From Trichomonas tenax (Eukaryota; Parabasalia; Trichomonadida; Trichomonadidae): a stretch of 64,000 bases of DNA. The notes beneath the pieces were generated by a model. The model saw only the letters and a list, made by a program, of their open reading frames with translations. It searched no databases and was not told where the DNA came from. A program made the translations under genes and the position numbers. Each line of letters begins with the position of its first letter. Within the stretch, counting starts at the first letter, position 1. The stretch covers positions 62,001-126,000 of the forward strand of contig JALKBU010000010.1 of NCBI GenBank assembly GCA_023091735.1, written 5' to 3'. Positions 55,401 through 58,812 of this stretch are shown here, piece after piece.

Positions 55401-58400
55401 GCTTCATTGTCGGCATCTCCAAGAGTTCCTGTATATCTATTACGGGATCTCACTGTGCTTGTATTGTCACCAAATATCATTTCGTCATTAGCAACGGCTC
55501 TTGACTTTGATTTCATTGATGTGTTATCTTCTTCGTCTTCATCATCCATTTGAAATTTGTTTCTTGAGCGAATTGTGCTTACATTGTTGTTGCCATAAGA
55601 TATTTCATCTTTGGTGCCTCCCTTTGATCTTAATGTAGAAACACGAGAGTTATCAAAAGTATCATTATCGCGTGAATATTTGTTTTGTGATTTAATTGTG
55701 TCTGTGTTATTTTCGTATGATTTTTCATCTTTTGCACCGTATTTAGACTTGATTGTATTGTCATCGTCTGCTTCAAAATCATCCTCATTTTCATATTTGT
55801 TGTGAGACTTGATTGAATTTCCGAATGACATTTCATCCTTTGCCTGTGCACGTGACTTAGAACGTAATGTAGAATTTGATGTGTTATCTTTCATTGACTT
55901 GCAGCTGTTCTTTGATTTAAGTGTATTGTCTTCATCAGAATCTGACTCATTAAATGGAGCATTCCTTGATCTTGGTGTTTTGGCTGATGTAGCATTTGAT
56001 GATTTAGTTTTTCCTTTCTTTGATTCAATCGAATCGATTTCGTTGTCTTCATCTTCGTATTTAGCATTATGATGCTTTCTCAAACTTGCGACTGGCTTTG
56101 TCTGGATTTCTTCATCATCGCTCTCCTCTTCTAATGCTTCTGAATACTTGTTTGGCTTTAATGATGACTTTCTTGTTTTGATTGTGATATCAAAGTCATC
56201 ATCACTGCTATTGTTCTTCTTTCCTTGTTTGGATTTGAGTGTTGTGTCATCAGAATCGCTTTCTTTTGTCTTTCTGCTTGCCTTTGATTTAAGTGTTTTA
56301 TCATCCATATCCTCAGCAGTTGCCTGATACTTCATCGAAAACTTCGACTTAGGAGACTTGTTGTCTATATCAGCAGCATCTTTATATTTGTTGGCAGACC
56401 TGGACTTTAATGTTTGATTATCATCATCGTCGTCGTTATCACCTTTGTATTTATCTGCAGATCGTGATCTGATGAAATGGTCATCTGTGACACCTGACTT
56501 ATATTCAGCTCCTCTTGACCTTAGCATTCCAGCATCAGAATCATCAGCACTTCCCGATCTATTCTTCTGAGTTGTAAATTTTGTTTTAAGAGGCTTTGAC
56601 TCAGAATCATCAAGACTGCTTGATCTGTACTTGTTTTTTCTTGATGCAAGGCTGGCTGCAGATGATGTTGGACGTTTTCTTGTGATAGAAATTTTCTTTT
56701 CAGTAAGTTCGAAATCGTAGGAATCAGATTCATCACTGCTATCAGAACTTTCAATGCTTTTCTTTGACTTTCTTGATGACTGTTTGGATGCTGATGTGCT
56801 AACGTGATATTTAATTGATTTAACAGACATTACATCACCAACTGATGCATCATCGTCCATAGCATCTTCATCGCTCTCGTAGAAATTCTTGCGAGCTGAC
56901 TTGTAGAATCCCTTCTTGCTTGCCTTTTCATCATTAAGAACACGTTCTAAAGACTTGTTCATATCATCAGCTGCTTTTCTGCTTCTTGCATCAAGAGAAA
57001 TTTTGTTATTCTTCGATTTCTTTCTGTTTGTTAAATATGAACCAACAATTGTTTTCTTTGCTTTTGTTTCTTCGTTGATTGACATATTGATTGATGAAGA
57101 GTTCAATATATCAGGACCTCTGAATATCATTTGGTCCAGATTCCTGTTTGTTGCTTCATTTAAGCCCAAACTTTCTGATGTATCATTTTGCGATGATTTC
57201 TTTAGCCTTTTCTTATTCTGATCAAAGTATCCTTCATCTGTTAATGTAACTAAGTTGTCAAGATCCTGAATGATCTTATTTCTGCGTTCTTCTTTCTCTA
57301 ATTTCATGATATCTGCGTTTGGAATATCAGAAAGTGTTTGAATCATCATATCATCAATAGAATCGATATTGTCAATTTCTGGTTCTTCGATTTCGACGGC
57401 TTCCGCTTGCTTTTTCTGTTTCTTTTTGCGAAGTTGTGGTGTTTTAACGTTTTCGATGATTTCTTCGTCCATTGGCGATGGTTCATCAATTTGCAAATCT
57501 CTGATACTGTCAATATGTGATTTAGCGACAGACATTTTATCGGCGAATGTTGATTGATCTGGTGTCAGTAAAATTGAGTCTTGATGCTTCGGAGGAACGA
57601 AGTTTGTAATGGGAGAATTTGGTGCAACAAAAAGTGGCGATAAATCAATGAAGCCTTTTGTAGACTTGGAATCATAGACTCCAAATGATACTGTTGGCTC
57701 TGGTGATAATGGTTTATTTGTTGGAATAACAGATCTTGCTTGCGATTTAACTTTTTTGACTTTTTTCTTCGGTATTGGCTTTATATCGCTTTCTGGTATA
57801 GGATCTGCGAAACTTGATGAAATATCGAGATTTTGTAATTCAATTGACTGTATTTCGTTATTTTCTATCTGATTAATTATATCATTTTGGAATTCTGATG
57901 CTATGTCAGATGTAGATTCAATACTATTTTCTAAATTTGAAAAATCAATGTTAATTGGTGAAGCATAAGCAAATTGTGGTATATCGATTATGATTTCTTT
58001 AGATGCATCCATTATAAACTGATTCAAAATATCATCGTAATTATTCGCTAATGAGCAGATTCGTTGAATAAAATCGTCTGTATTTAAAAAGAAACGTGTT
58101 TTATTAACATAATTTGTAATATTGTAGAACGAAGATTCATCTAAGTGAATCGAAATATACCTTTCACCTTTATAATCTGATATTGCATAAGTTAATTGTG
58201 GAATATGTTTAGTATATTTCGTAACAAAACATATAATTAAGTGTTTTGTCGATACTATTCTTGGTTTTGACTGTGATCCTTTCGAAAATACTAAGAAAAA
58301 GTTCAAATTATTTGATTTTGATTGCAAATCTTCTGTGATTGATTGGAAATTTGCCTTTGATTTTGTTTCCATATCTGTCCAGAAACTCTCATTTTCGATA

Positions 58401-58447
58401 ATTGAGGAAATTTCTGTTTCAGATACAGAGGAAGTTAAGCTTCCCAT
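31454..58447 (-). CDS. Giant 8997-residue Ser/Glu/Lys-rich repeat protein
   Basis: One uninterrupted frame of about 27 kb from ATG 58447 to TAA 31454. Residues 1-200 are a distinct, more hydrophobic domain (FFLVFSKGSQSKPRIVSTKH, TYAISDYKGERYISIHL). Residues ~210-840 are basic and disordered. Then come an alternating array (~841-1024), 'DETxISR' units (~1052-1406), short units with LxSE...KK (~1500-2850), and about 38 long units (~3170-8210) each with SLxSE + basic cluster and a histidine box. A Ser-rich tail ends SLGSSLHSLDLSSSN. There is no signal peptide, no membrane helix and no known domain. S/T-x-x-[DE] sites are extremely dense. Absence of any stop in 27 kb shows it is maintained. A cytoskeletal or scaffold role is speculation. 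It has no evident initiator close to the ATG. Confidence 0.9.
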   Translation of the reverse strand: MGSLTSSVSETEISSIIENESFWTDMETKSKANFQSITEDLQSKSNNLNFFLVFSKGSQSKPRIVSTKHLIICFVTKYTKHIPQLTYAISDYKGERYISIHLDESSFYNITNYVNKTRFFLNTDDFIQRICSLANNYDDILNQFIMDASKEIIIDIPQFAYASPINIDFSNLENSIESTSDIASEFQNDIINQIENNEIQSIELQNLDISSSFADPIPESDIKPIPKKKVKKVKSQARSVIPTNKPLSPEPTVSFGVYDSKSTKGFIDLSPLFVAPNSPITNFVPPKHQDSILLTPDQSTFADKMSVAKSHIDSIRDLQIDEPSPMDEEIIENVKTPQLRKKKQKKQAEAVEIEEPEIDNIDSIDDMMIQTLSDIPNADIMKLEKEERRNKIIQDLDNLVTLTDEGYFDQNKKRLKKSSQNDTSESLGLNEATNRNLDQMIFRGPDILNSSSINMSINEETKAKKTIVGSYLTNRKKSKNNKISLDARSRKAADDMNKSLERVLNDEKASKKGFYKSARKNFYESDEDAMDDDASVGDVMSVKSIKYHVSTSASKQSSRKSKKSIESSDSSDESDSYDFELTEKKISITRKRPTSSAASLASRKNKYRSSSLDDSESKPLKTKFTTQKNRSGSADDSDAGMLRSRGAEYKSGVTDDHFIRSRSADKYKGDNDDDDDNQTLKSRSANKYKDAADIDNKSPKSKFSMKYQATAEDMDDKTLKSKASRKTKESDSDDTTLKSKQGKKNNSSDDDFDITIKTRKSSLKPNKYSEALEEESDDEEIQTKPVASLRKHHNAKYEDEDNEIDSIESKKGKTKSSNATSAKTPRSRNAPFNESDSDEDNTLKSKNSCKSMKDNTSNSTLRSKSRAQAKDEMSFGNSIKSHNKYENEDDFEADDDNTIKSKYGAKDEKSYENNTDTIKSQNKYSRDNDTFDNSRVSTLRSKGGTKDEISYGNNNVSTIRSRNKFQMDDEDEEDNTSMKSKSRAVANDEMIFGDNTSTVRSRNRYTGTLGDADNEADTIYSRKQNRSHKSMSTISGTMGSRYNNNYTFNESAMDETLLSKINEQIESIAEDDDDRSSVRSRARKTGTATADRIENSLVSRKSMRNIQEFDAELMDETIITRINENVSSFTNTSDNTTLKSYARRNGTESRDVDQESIISHRQSVSSKIPTQQGSISTLVYRAHNRKSTDDEFDETMISRHHRTQNTTNGSEMSTMRTESRTRMTGTEDADNEADSMSTRNVSKNYRDYSSQLTGTFATRTFAKRDPTDESADDTLISRMRSQLDSSSSDESQDTMMTRNKVMETEYGSIEPNSVISLRQSRRNYIMSTRDHSKSFNSRLYQPNPRSKDESQQESIISRIRQHLDTDIDQDNTFNTIKYTREPSTSQSMSVTINSKRATRSGTEFDADISTMKTYNNSYENTLDESSNPSSILTMEHFRQGKESTTNEDLNTMKDETRSTTSSLSYLSTLGSDKFGRDLSSTDSDLPNLHTLGVDRSESESLDMSDDDLISKNKKKRDGSRTKSEMESIMTFQSRSSGVSSTSTTIATIDSMRGSKASSSVSQTGELTTGMTYSETSGRESMMDSIVSEAKRKGRPSNRQTEDLTIQTEMESHSTKTTSSMMDYSINSNLRSASTKSASTVPSTMITADSESYSSLSENEMSDTLVSDAKMKKNARDRTSESINIQSHLSVFSEPSLSKTSEGISVNSRFVSGRSSSSTMGDSTINSMSAISEDSETASLSDFDSLESEVGKKKKERETEQFSIISRQGNLFSDQSRSHTSEGMSINSALASHRSSSSKEMETTIESMKEESSSHISSLSDLESLETERDRRKKGKSEVSESIQMTSVKENLFSEVSTTTDPSQMVSNLSVVYDVSQDSSRIFGSVKSMANDSSSYESASTMETLDSEKRLKKLTSEQEVSSINSLISTKENLFSDHPSNISDSTASQSNVTHGGFSDVSTESNHDSIYSRKDIAFIPDSSGVTIDTLDSRIGDDSNQSLFSELDSIRSKTGKRNQKPKSNSQAGMSASDSSISNLSSRFSTASESAAGTSIESRMFVQAESKSEISSLNSNLDRFDSQSDVFVSDVESVKSTRKKQLAPREVSVSSKSEAFTLISGRSDFEESTTTGTDIESKMMRPLTEGSSISEIGSRLGSESASATGQQQSVISKHNPFKKDISVSEASADISNRSRLFDSDASTEKATESIESQVSKKYLVGTEHSSKDNSLSSKKPDESDFDNLDSSSMGGSVLATKDMSQSDKTVVDRELRSQFNMDQSTKSGLSTKLGSSMNRSFNVDSAIDIHSKIDGKPLSQESTTIQLDSTSSSQDHSDSRASKRSLMTRAELSKASAPTSESKSLITGDTTQPNTSSSTINLHSQMNEGNTVSTSNINTLTTDMCTGPSDSGIFIDSLISEVGERKRRELETSAKTEKSQLVSRPHSDEVFEVQSSMSGLDSRKFKSKQSEDSQNGNQIIAREMRLSDTSKTSTANTLMTKVSETIPTEEMISDSILDSLVSEVGQKKKARRDVSDSNFSKLSSKAPNTSSQVSISDSNFDIASRVNPKSQMGSATESFNLSSSTQSTVDSESVLESLVSDVSRKHAMKSSAGDSSVKTRKSVSISFTDSLSDIISQVNAKNKSGSESSSSSSMTLKTSRSETEQSSSISESLHTEGIVHAREGDNVSADMKSRGFDPSTLSPTGQSIISIIKARSNESTTTTQDLTTQSAHTSMLTDEQLESLASSAHFKKHRSVASNNSIKSRRGNASISASSVFNLLSRHMIMDSEPTMDDEPSSTTVSSRSKSSFTQPETSQTLVSNNKMKGREDGSMVDSLQSKGYNNSFDSKLESVKTRIEGNSDAESISTSTMLISERFSTTTDSLSTEHSKKLDKEAEKQQKAIAQDGVVQAGEAMLLLESEKSTTSSFWSSSILSKQEKEASSGAESTASLNSVAIAGVDDVIQGDSSIIDNKSLDEREPLHQSDEYYSYYSDYSSVGPETITVEKTQMPEHFAFNLSDNLSNIDSEEVTTEQIKQKRALYEQKVAAERATYTDSDYSSSITIESPSRVWNINNRDVELSFIGVTDTSEPNNTVSSITVNTEKITTASLSPSSLASKPVSDNVGYSTITTIESESGVKHGNMKFKNESSSCKPADTPSSISSSQQHLSELSSADQSVISMSQIQSKHEQENCEIESEVRPTGRDVKVDQFNSTTMTIKDKSFHAKESESESSMTSLNSRRFDEYPSDSVLESLVSEVEMKKRKRAKDSESKSRNAAGGPDSVISERGDLEDLSSATICVTSQSQSKSTHEQENEPSSERIQKQREVKPQSKSSTVALTTTNNESDHETEPSSISLNSKRIDVIDDSQLDSLMSEVAMKKKHKKQNESDVQSPNRTESPESIISERMGMSELSSMTQTVSSQSQSKSVHEQADSLSSDIQVPRELKVKADKSQSQSYQMQSQRIKADISESDSEDNISLNSKRIDVLDSSDMESLMSEVAIKKKLCKDDEDNKSRKMKTGPESDDSKQTAISEITSESFTMSGVSQSASKHEVPASIESDVQVRRDIKADKAKSESVSYQLVSQLGAKNLENSDSESTADSLNSMRVDIMDSSDMESLMSEVARHKKQRKMDDNHAANYKQKANPDSIISEKQGISELSSQSQTVSSQSHSKSVHEQKNLLSSDVPQPREIQNVQAAKSESISYKFSSEKIHKSISSSDINDSDMTLNSQRIDVLESSDMESLMSEVSQKKKQSKSDADDVSRRFKPKVGPQSIVSVQLNTSELSSQSFTVSGVNQSSSKHEAPPSVVSEDTTQKIRRDLKSKSSVSESTTFNMTSEHPAASESSSSVAESSITLNSVRAQDAYEISDLDSLVSEVAQRNRRNDDKSVSQVQRMANVVPTYIISEAQHLLDLDSELDSESFTVSGVGQSASKHEAPPSEVSEDTAQEIRRDLKSKSSVSESTNFYMASERHFRDESSSSIAKSSITLNSARAENASEVSDLDSLMSEVAKRHKASDISEAEKSHKVCAGQESVQASKIDVSELSSHSISVTSASQSQARHEQENDIESDIPMRRDIKQQAVPVSESISFKMQSEKLQANMSESILDESEITLNSKRADEYTSSGDDLESLMSEVAMKRKGDKSINDKKSFKSRAEPMSIQSEKKVVSELDSHDETASMMSQSQSKHEQADSISEEKFIPVKVQARQRSVSESVKLNSEFNANSLISEEPESSMTLLNSRMEKYTDSFASEGESLMSKVAMKKKAKDLNENKSEMKSLNEPKSINMQPAFYDELSSSSITQSRKSSVISMHEAENSDDKSSSIVRPAQQKKRDIDASSDIELKSQIADKGAHMDESELEAKSIFTRNSESSSNMSESELDSLHSEVYLGRQNCKDLFTKEEAKQRNQPESIIELQQVHDELDSSITTVSNVSIAELKHEQSNSMSSSSCNVPRMRVVKNQSDEGSNMTNLSSHINKAGKSLYESQVDCEDESTLNSKLESVSDEISILESLASENSPIKKREVNESEQDANRKPRNQPNLQHSEQSEISELDSLSVTVTSQSESISKHEMADEISDEDGVKVNPVARAAYQSSQSSSMNIDSKRGKFQKSQASDDESSISFTLNSARFDSSNEESELQSIVSRREKPANDKNKGLSNIDLINRKPKNESESLTARRTVDDSLSSVSQTVSSISESQSRHEQSNIDSSSDSKRIVVSKSEVTEPSVSVKLVSEHIGHSSESSDLSTTINIHSEQPSLFYSDVTTSDSEMDRFGNQKAIPADKLNLQVKNGRKQVKESLLSVYQENYDAKYASEDPSSFFSEAITPQSGDSESTVLSIRSKVDRYQPEYSESYTDTSSASASQIMIDASTTKNSTRFSFNLSDNSQHTVDQTISESEIEKQIKDRRYNYFINQNEASSVGQSIQSGEDSMMMEVERDVSSFSGDMFYAASTDSSSALKTQSKSNSFTIQSEMKDKSVHNELSGSTMSLASKFQGADESDATMTSDSAMSSLVSEQYYHRANMLVEDQDSKSKPKEQSRSRVKYNMGEEDLSSSNKSVATGEQSNSMHMMSNDESSSSEIRPTIQKTIKKGSEDESIDITSKVSKAAKKDESVSEMKSLASKLDSESTSSSISEMDSLASEGLAKRDGRTISEQKLENKDKAEPVSISASRTVYEEMDSSNVTESVKSQSVSKHMMSNDETSESKPTIRRVQQKNREMSSDIDELESKVSENKAIISESDEIKSLRSEMIMPIETDTQMDSLVSDFKPVKQSLKDAEDNNQLNRKDKEAPRSENRSRMYIESVNSDEETASDMSQSTSKHLQENSIEDEETVSNVKQVRNIKNDESSIVESTISSQKHKKPAEEDFESSDISINSKGTLNDLQTDSYSHLSSLVSDYKVKKSHHLDRMNQEQRENGKIKGEPQSQSESHVDVESLPSSNKTMASVSQSTSRHEKSNSETDNSSQQVVRRGAPSVASESSDFTFKSERGAQKQESSFLSSDPISLNSKAMRVNSSESVLESIVSQNEPVAHKRKRKIMNQNELNKERLPPFSEERACQILDEVSSNTMDTTTVSVNKSNHMASNSESSESTSTNRHLHSKQVSYKSEEFESIESKQYGDNKSETSESSTMNSLVSSRISASTETSVLESNVSEANHQARKKKRIKKKVNIEGFKDKAEPPSFSESRDVLDDASNTATVTSVSMNKDEHSQTNSNSTQEISTSKKRHKVKKSVASESTINELNSYKAIPGSSSDTSDGSISLNSRSNTAESFKSSDLLSNIDSIKSANESMKRKKVRKTKNTDAVNHVDRAEPVSRESSRQLFESIQSTSDDVTNASQSRHSTANSEFNDITKPTTATRTHTLNQDNSSISELRSAIRDNSTRRGNAEVSKEISLASKLSSPPLEGTDSVFSSLVSEGPKGYRYQPRALAEPKKELKDKDAPKSEVRSTFYVGSLSSESNTQSGVSNDNSAHMQAASSDDEDSIPKQRKFKKVKADDSFISELRSSMRHGGNFSLDAEDPQSGSISLNSKLGLVSDSITSSVSALNSLESEGKPGTFHAKHLKDTQQNALKDKENPKSITRSQMTIDSEPTMDASESNISNSQSKHNQANSSEDEDSIPKVQKKRAVKGSESSITELTSVKVPKGVLQKAEKQSDSSSLFTRNSSSVSDSESTMDSLVSDYHARKHLDINSQQLDKNNLKDKDAPRSEIRSRIYVDSLRSDENTESGIFQTISDHSEGLTGEADDEETISEIKQTRAPRSDESTVDEIKSERVNKTKTQQPSESKSVSLLTKNSSEYEDESTFDSLQSEFTPGCRHSKMNDVPQGEAKKKDKEYQMSEYKNQSILESLDTQTNSVTPQSQNISKHSQSNDLDEDEVSSNRQVRNARDIVSEKSSVKDIQSQRQVTEESISSDTSDPKSLQSLPVDESTVTEPELESLMSDVTMKKRNQDKKQSQDPQVRKLKDNEALKSFSSSIKVIDSAQSESMTLTSVSQSISHHMQEHSSDSDDDSHPRVRNAESMVSQTSSVKNIESVRQSRESSKVSETAENPSSLASHKEDFIDSESTLESLVSEAPHLRRSKEDSMQKVPREAARKNKEAPLSEMKSKSFIDSIATETQTESDVSQSKSYHSQANDEDYDSDSNEDRIREIVLSETSSVKDLTTERMSRQSDKSDITSKTISMKSRLSSASSETSELESLVSERIQMNRREDKRGNEIPQKDGNKKVKESPLSEEINREIIDSLDSTKHTESGVSQSQSKHMQDAYIEDEDIAREIKEIHQAKSESAEITELHSESPRPQKQNNISLASKDESQSLLSLNSNVDSDEVSTLSSLVSENSPNRHLTNIKDDGSKAEYKDKESIKSYQKYRTFNDSIDTESASESGVSNSQSQHIQETSIDEEIVRDVRKTRAMKTDSSAISELRSERPVPKQAKSDNKSELISSQTKSLLSQQNSISDSESESTLSSLESENQPGHHLMNAKTDKSQQEHKDRDSIKSYQKNRTFNESIESDTYTASNVSNSMSQHMQEASNDDEEVVRDIKKQQHAKSDSDEISELRSERKKQEQYHNDQSTTSSIISRMKSSEDSSASDDETSFMSSLVSEFSPLHHKYNAKDDKSQQEHKNNDSIKSFQKNRTFNESLDSHTYRASNVSNSESKHVQSGSNDDIVRNIQHQHKTKSDSEDISELRSERPRQTSKSDKSLHSESISLASQQEADDESLSSSSDESRLSSLVSENSPARHHRAKDQCDAHQKRKENESIKSIQKSRHYVDSDDTRTETASYISTSRHSQDASIADDDDDVNRDNAIDRGLKSESSKSSVTDLKSTHSVKNPDSSVSDKSASSSISILTKDSEIKSANDLLESLQSTFIGHKDIKKSDLDNKQQAKKSLDSVKSVPKHRTFVDDSDTLDETVTSVSQSTSSHMQSASSDGYHCDNRKRDLSHHSIVSESDVPSTLQSDHEAYIADRQSKLRSKSSTQSYVLSTSLHSGAEQIFESDLSELQSLASTGSPLSPPKSNAGRDTQDIAVKRRERDPREPSVDSDRNVFSSVTSQNETVTSISQSTSRHEQSNAVADNSSSSKQVQRHISTSVPSESISFTLKSVQKVPTSESEENDTISLATQQESQTSDEISELKSFVIKAHAAHYQEKSLEESQTKRKYVSAPPSRESVISHIDSLSSSENTVSHISGPESIHMQSNSNESSSSQVVKQKKRDAQASQSESLSIKSDIKNKNAKKSSSSSEDEDHKSETVSLMSKNLSSETEVTSDIESLVSEMAPGVRKVASLPNDDSSQVNQKNNSVPMSFDKDQMHIDSTESQSFTESGVSNSMNNHMKSNSESTSTSQPSKQKVQKREIDSESKSAKIESQRSENSSKNEDVTESFSLNTQKSVAQSELESTESAMESLQSFKQKPEKASREDIEDEINEKRVGKNEPISEGKTRSFVDEMSSYSVTVSDVFRATSSHEASNTISEDAVPRENVKQRHVKSESVINDITSAKSLNTVQDQTQFSTTISLNTEGIIAPSTEASDIESIHSAHISPVKHFESKKKDEVENKHKNNPQSISESRSRSNINESLDSTSAQSVSIYSQSQSVHEQSNDQSSVSRSKSSRRHVKKPKNESESLSVSINTEKASMSILAPTWPSASSVVSLQMRDEAPETLETQSISSIASEVKRKKKRKVRKNASSEIAHKEKLDQVSVSAVQTNPSDNVTESVSTSSVFISSSSTHNALNSSQSQSTSQSSRRRKSHQDETQSSKSINEPIRSEHVQQMKSSSNTLQESSEITEVDTMISTLDSSRAPNSIQWTDSSLSSRSRRRLQKGQSSTSSSSSVSDNVSLISQCFVVIDDFSIVSDSEEHPIASVFSDSDFSDSDEDDSNTIETLNSKREESIDTEEYFSSTADSIMTAEFKHVPYDKKEIESSTKSQSYSYSTTSEKIPKKKSPESKELEHIGHYNEAMSTVSSEINISTSREYAEEEEIPEEQVVEQQKPEEEERHETTESSFIPDELRSQLSVHDTYTSSSSTSYTVSTGMQSIVSEAKSLDTSRREALFSSVESSKSVELASANRFDSEWSDKTSSNIDSAISLDTKKESEAIEVSTSTQKSKQESLQSEVRKEKDFDSSKFDSSLTERSSSKFPPPPPFLDNLSDVSVYHKLAERRWFSAVDNVDSDLSVETMSSKTESTISRPIDNSLSTLGSSSISTVIMPPREESSSYTKSASDITSIESVKASPMPEKSISDAFETTSESFNLTTEGSTTTDTTPVPTNEEASEEISLGTEDNRPFFIEFVSYSVDKTSIISQEKRLPKLPKELKDESFIAAAKSVSTDTPTAINSFPSSATSSTSSLSTQSSKRRVKKHLSEKTPVESSVSKVFNPEVPTTTSMSKSTTTASKSSTSTSSKSSKKSDIRSIATESINLSFPSMDSSDQAQDQISSMRSQHGKKKRREMSSGTDEIISLNSPSEETLHSTIKKKKHAPQPQQQSKQRKSTQQHPKHEQENQKSADESSPLPSLGSSLHSLDLSSSN
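33830..48940 (-). repeat. About 38 units of ~132 residues, each with a His box
   Basis: Each unit has three parts in order. First, [DE]-x-[ED]-SL[VM]SE-x(2-4)-[KR]-rich (DMESLMSEVAIKKK). Second, a histidine box, T/S-x-S-x-S-Q-S-x-S-x-H-[EMS]-Q-x-[NS] (SQSQSKHEQ, SQSISHHMQ, SNSQSQHIQ). Third, a basic then acidic end with SE/D-x-[IS]-x-EL-x-S-[EV]R-like words. By eye, 37 of 38 SLxSE words are followed by one His box, and one extra box opens the array. Two pairs of near-identical neighbours are exactly 396 bp apart (46596/46992 and 37098/37494), and the mean over the array is about 399 bp. Confidence 0.8.
43751..43960 (-). other. 'FNLSDN' punctuation segment 2 of the giant protein
   Basis: Around residue 4865, RFSFNLSDNSQHTVD (about 43831-43866) is followed by ESEIEKQIKDRRYNYFINQN, matching segment 1 in order: Tyr/Ser run, FxFNLSDN, acidic spacer, helix with QIK-x-[KR]-R-x-x-Y. 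It coincides with the single long unit that lacks a His box. Confidence 0.6.
49331..49530 (-). other. 'FNLSDN' punctuation segment 1 of the giant protein
   Basis: Around residues 2975-3040 a Tyr-rich run (DEYYSYYSDYSSVGPET) precedes FAFNLSDNLSN (49409-49441) and a helical EQIKQKRALYEQKVAAERA. This breaks the repeat pattern just before the long array. A second copy lies at 43751-43960. Confidence 0.6.
49900..53950 (-). repeat. Short LxSE...KK units (~80-100 residues) in the giant protein
   Basis: About a dozen units share an acidic-Ser motif followed by a basic cluster: DFDSLESEVGKKKKER, SIVSEAKRKGRPS, IDSLISEVGERKRRE, ILDSLVSEVGQKKKARR. Spacing is about 230-300 bp, shorter than in the next array. 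Several are followed by an NLFS[DE] word. They appear to be the shorter relatives of the ~132-residue units. Confidence 0.65.
54230..55290 (-). repeat. 'DETxISR' repeat units in the giant protein
   Basis: Five related units of roughly 60-90 residues begin DETLLSKINEQ, DETIITRINEN, DETMISRHHRT, DDTLISRMRSQ and QESIISRIRQH. Each is followed by T-M/L-x-T/S-x-R words and an N/S-x-[VI]-S-x-R-x-S close. It lies between the alternating array and the LxSE zone. Confidence 0.65.
55375..55925 (-). repeat. Alternating ~20-residue repeat in the giant protein
   Basis: Two unit types alternate. Type A is T-[LI]-[KR]-S-K-x(4)-A/T-K-D-E-x-S-[YF]-G/E-N (TLRSKSRAQAKDEMSFGN, TLRSKGGTKDEISYGNN). Type B is T-[IV]-[KR]-S-x-N-[KR]-[YF] followed by an acidic run (SIKSHNKYENEDDFEADDDN, TIRSRNKFQMDDEDEED). 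The higher-order period is about 40 residues, with at least four A/B pairs. It sits after a longer zone of looser TLKSK words (to about 56700). Confidence 0.75.
57848..58447 (-). other. N-terminal domain of the giant protein
   Basis: Residues 1-200 differ from the rest: normal hydrophobic content, Phe/Tyr/Ile-rich strands and helices, and few repeats (NYVNKTRFFLNTDDFIQRIC, then ASKEIIIDIPQFAYASPINI). This is the only part likely to fold as a globular domain. I do not recognise its family. Confidence 0.6.
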
Positions 58448-58812
58448 ATAACTCCCTTGGTTTTGTAAAATTTTGTAAATTTTTGTATATTTTGATCAAA
58501 AATTTTTTTCTGACATGTAAATGTCGAATTATAGGATTTTGGCATGTAAAAACTCCCTTTTTATTTAGACTTCCCCTGTTTAATTTGAGGGGGATCGATC
58601 GTGAAAAGACATTTATATTCATCTACAATATGTGCTTCAATAATTACTAACAGTTGAATCCGAATAATCGATTCATTAAGCTGGATTTCAATAATTGAGT
58701 TCATCACCATTTTTTTATGAGAGAGTTCATCTGGGTATTTGAAAATTCTTACATTGAACGCATACTTCACAGGACAACGTGTACGTTGGAGAAAGAATAT
58801 CATCTCACTTTT

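Noticed and set aside
31339..58447. Many 60-250-codon open frames on both strands inside the giant gene
   Set aside because: They are shadows in other frames of a Ser/Asp/Glu-rich sequence (TCA/GAT/GAA codons leave few stops); composition is rich in Gln/Leu/His or Ser/Val with no domains.
58561..58803. An 80-codon reverse frame between the broken gene and the giant gene
   Set aside because: It lies after the stop of the broken gene, has no domain or initiator, and may be part of its decayed flank; not strong enough to list.
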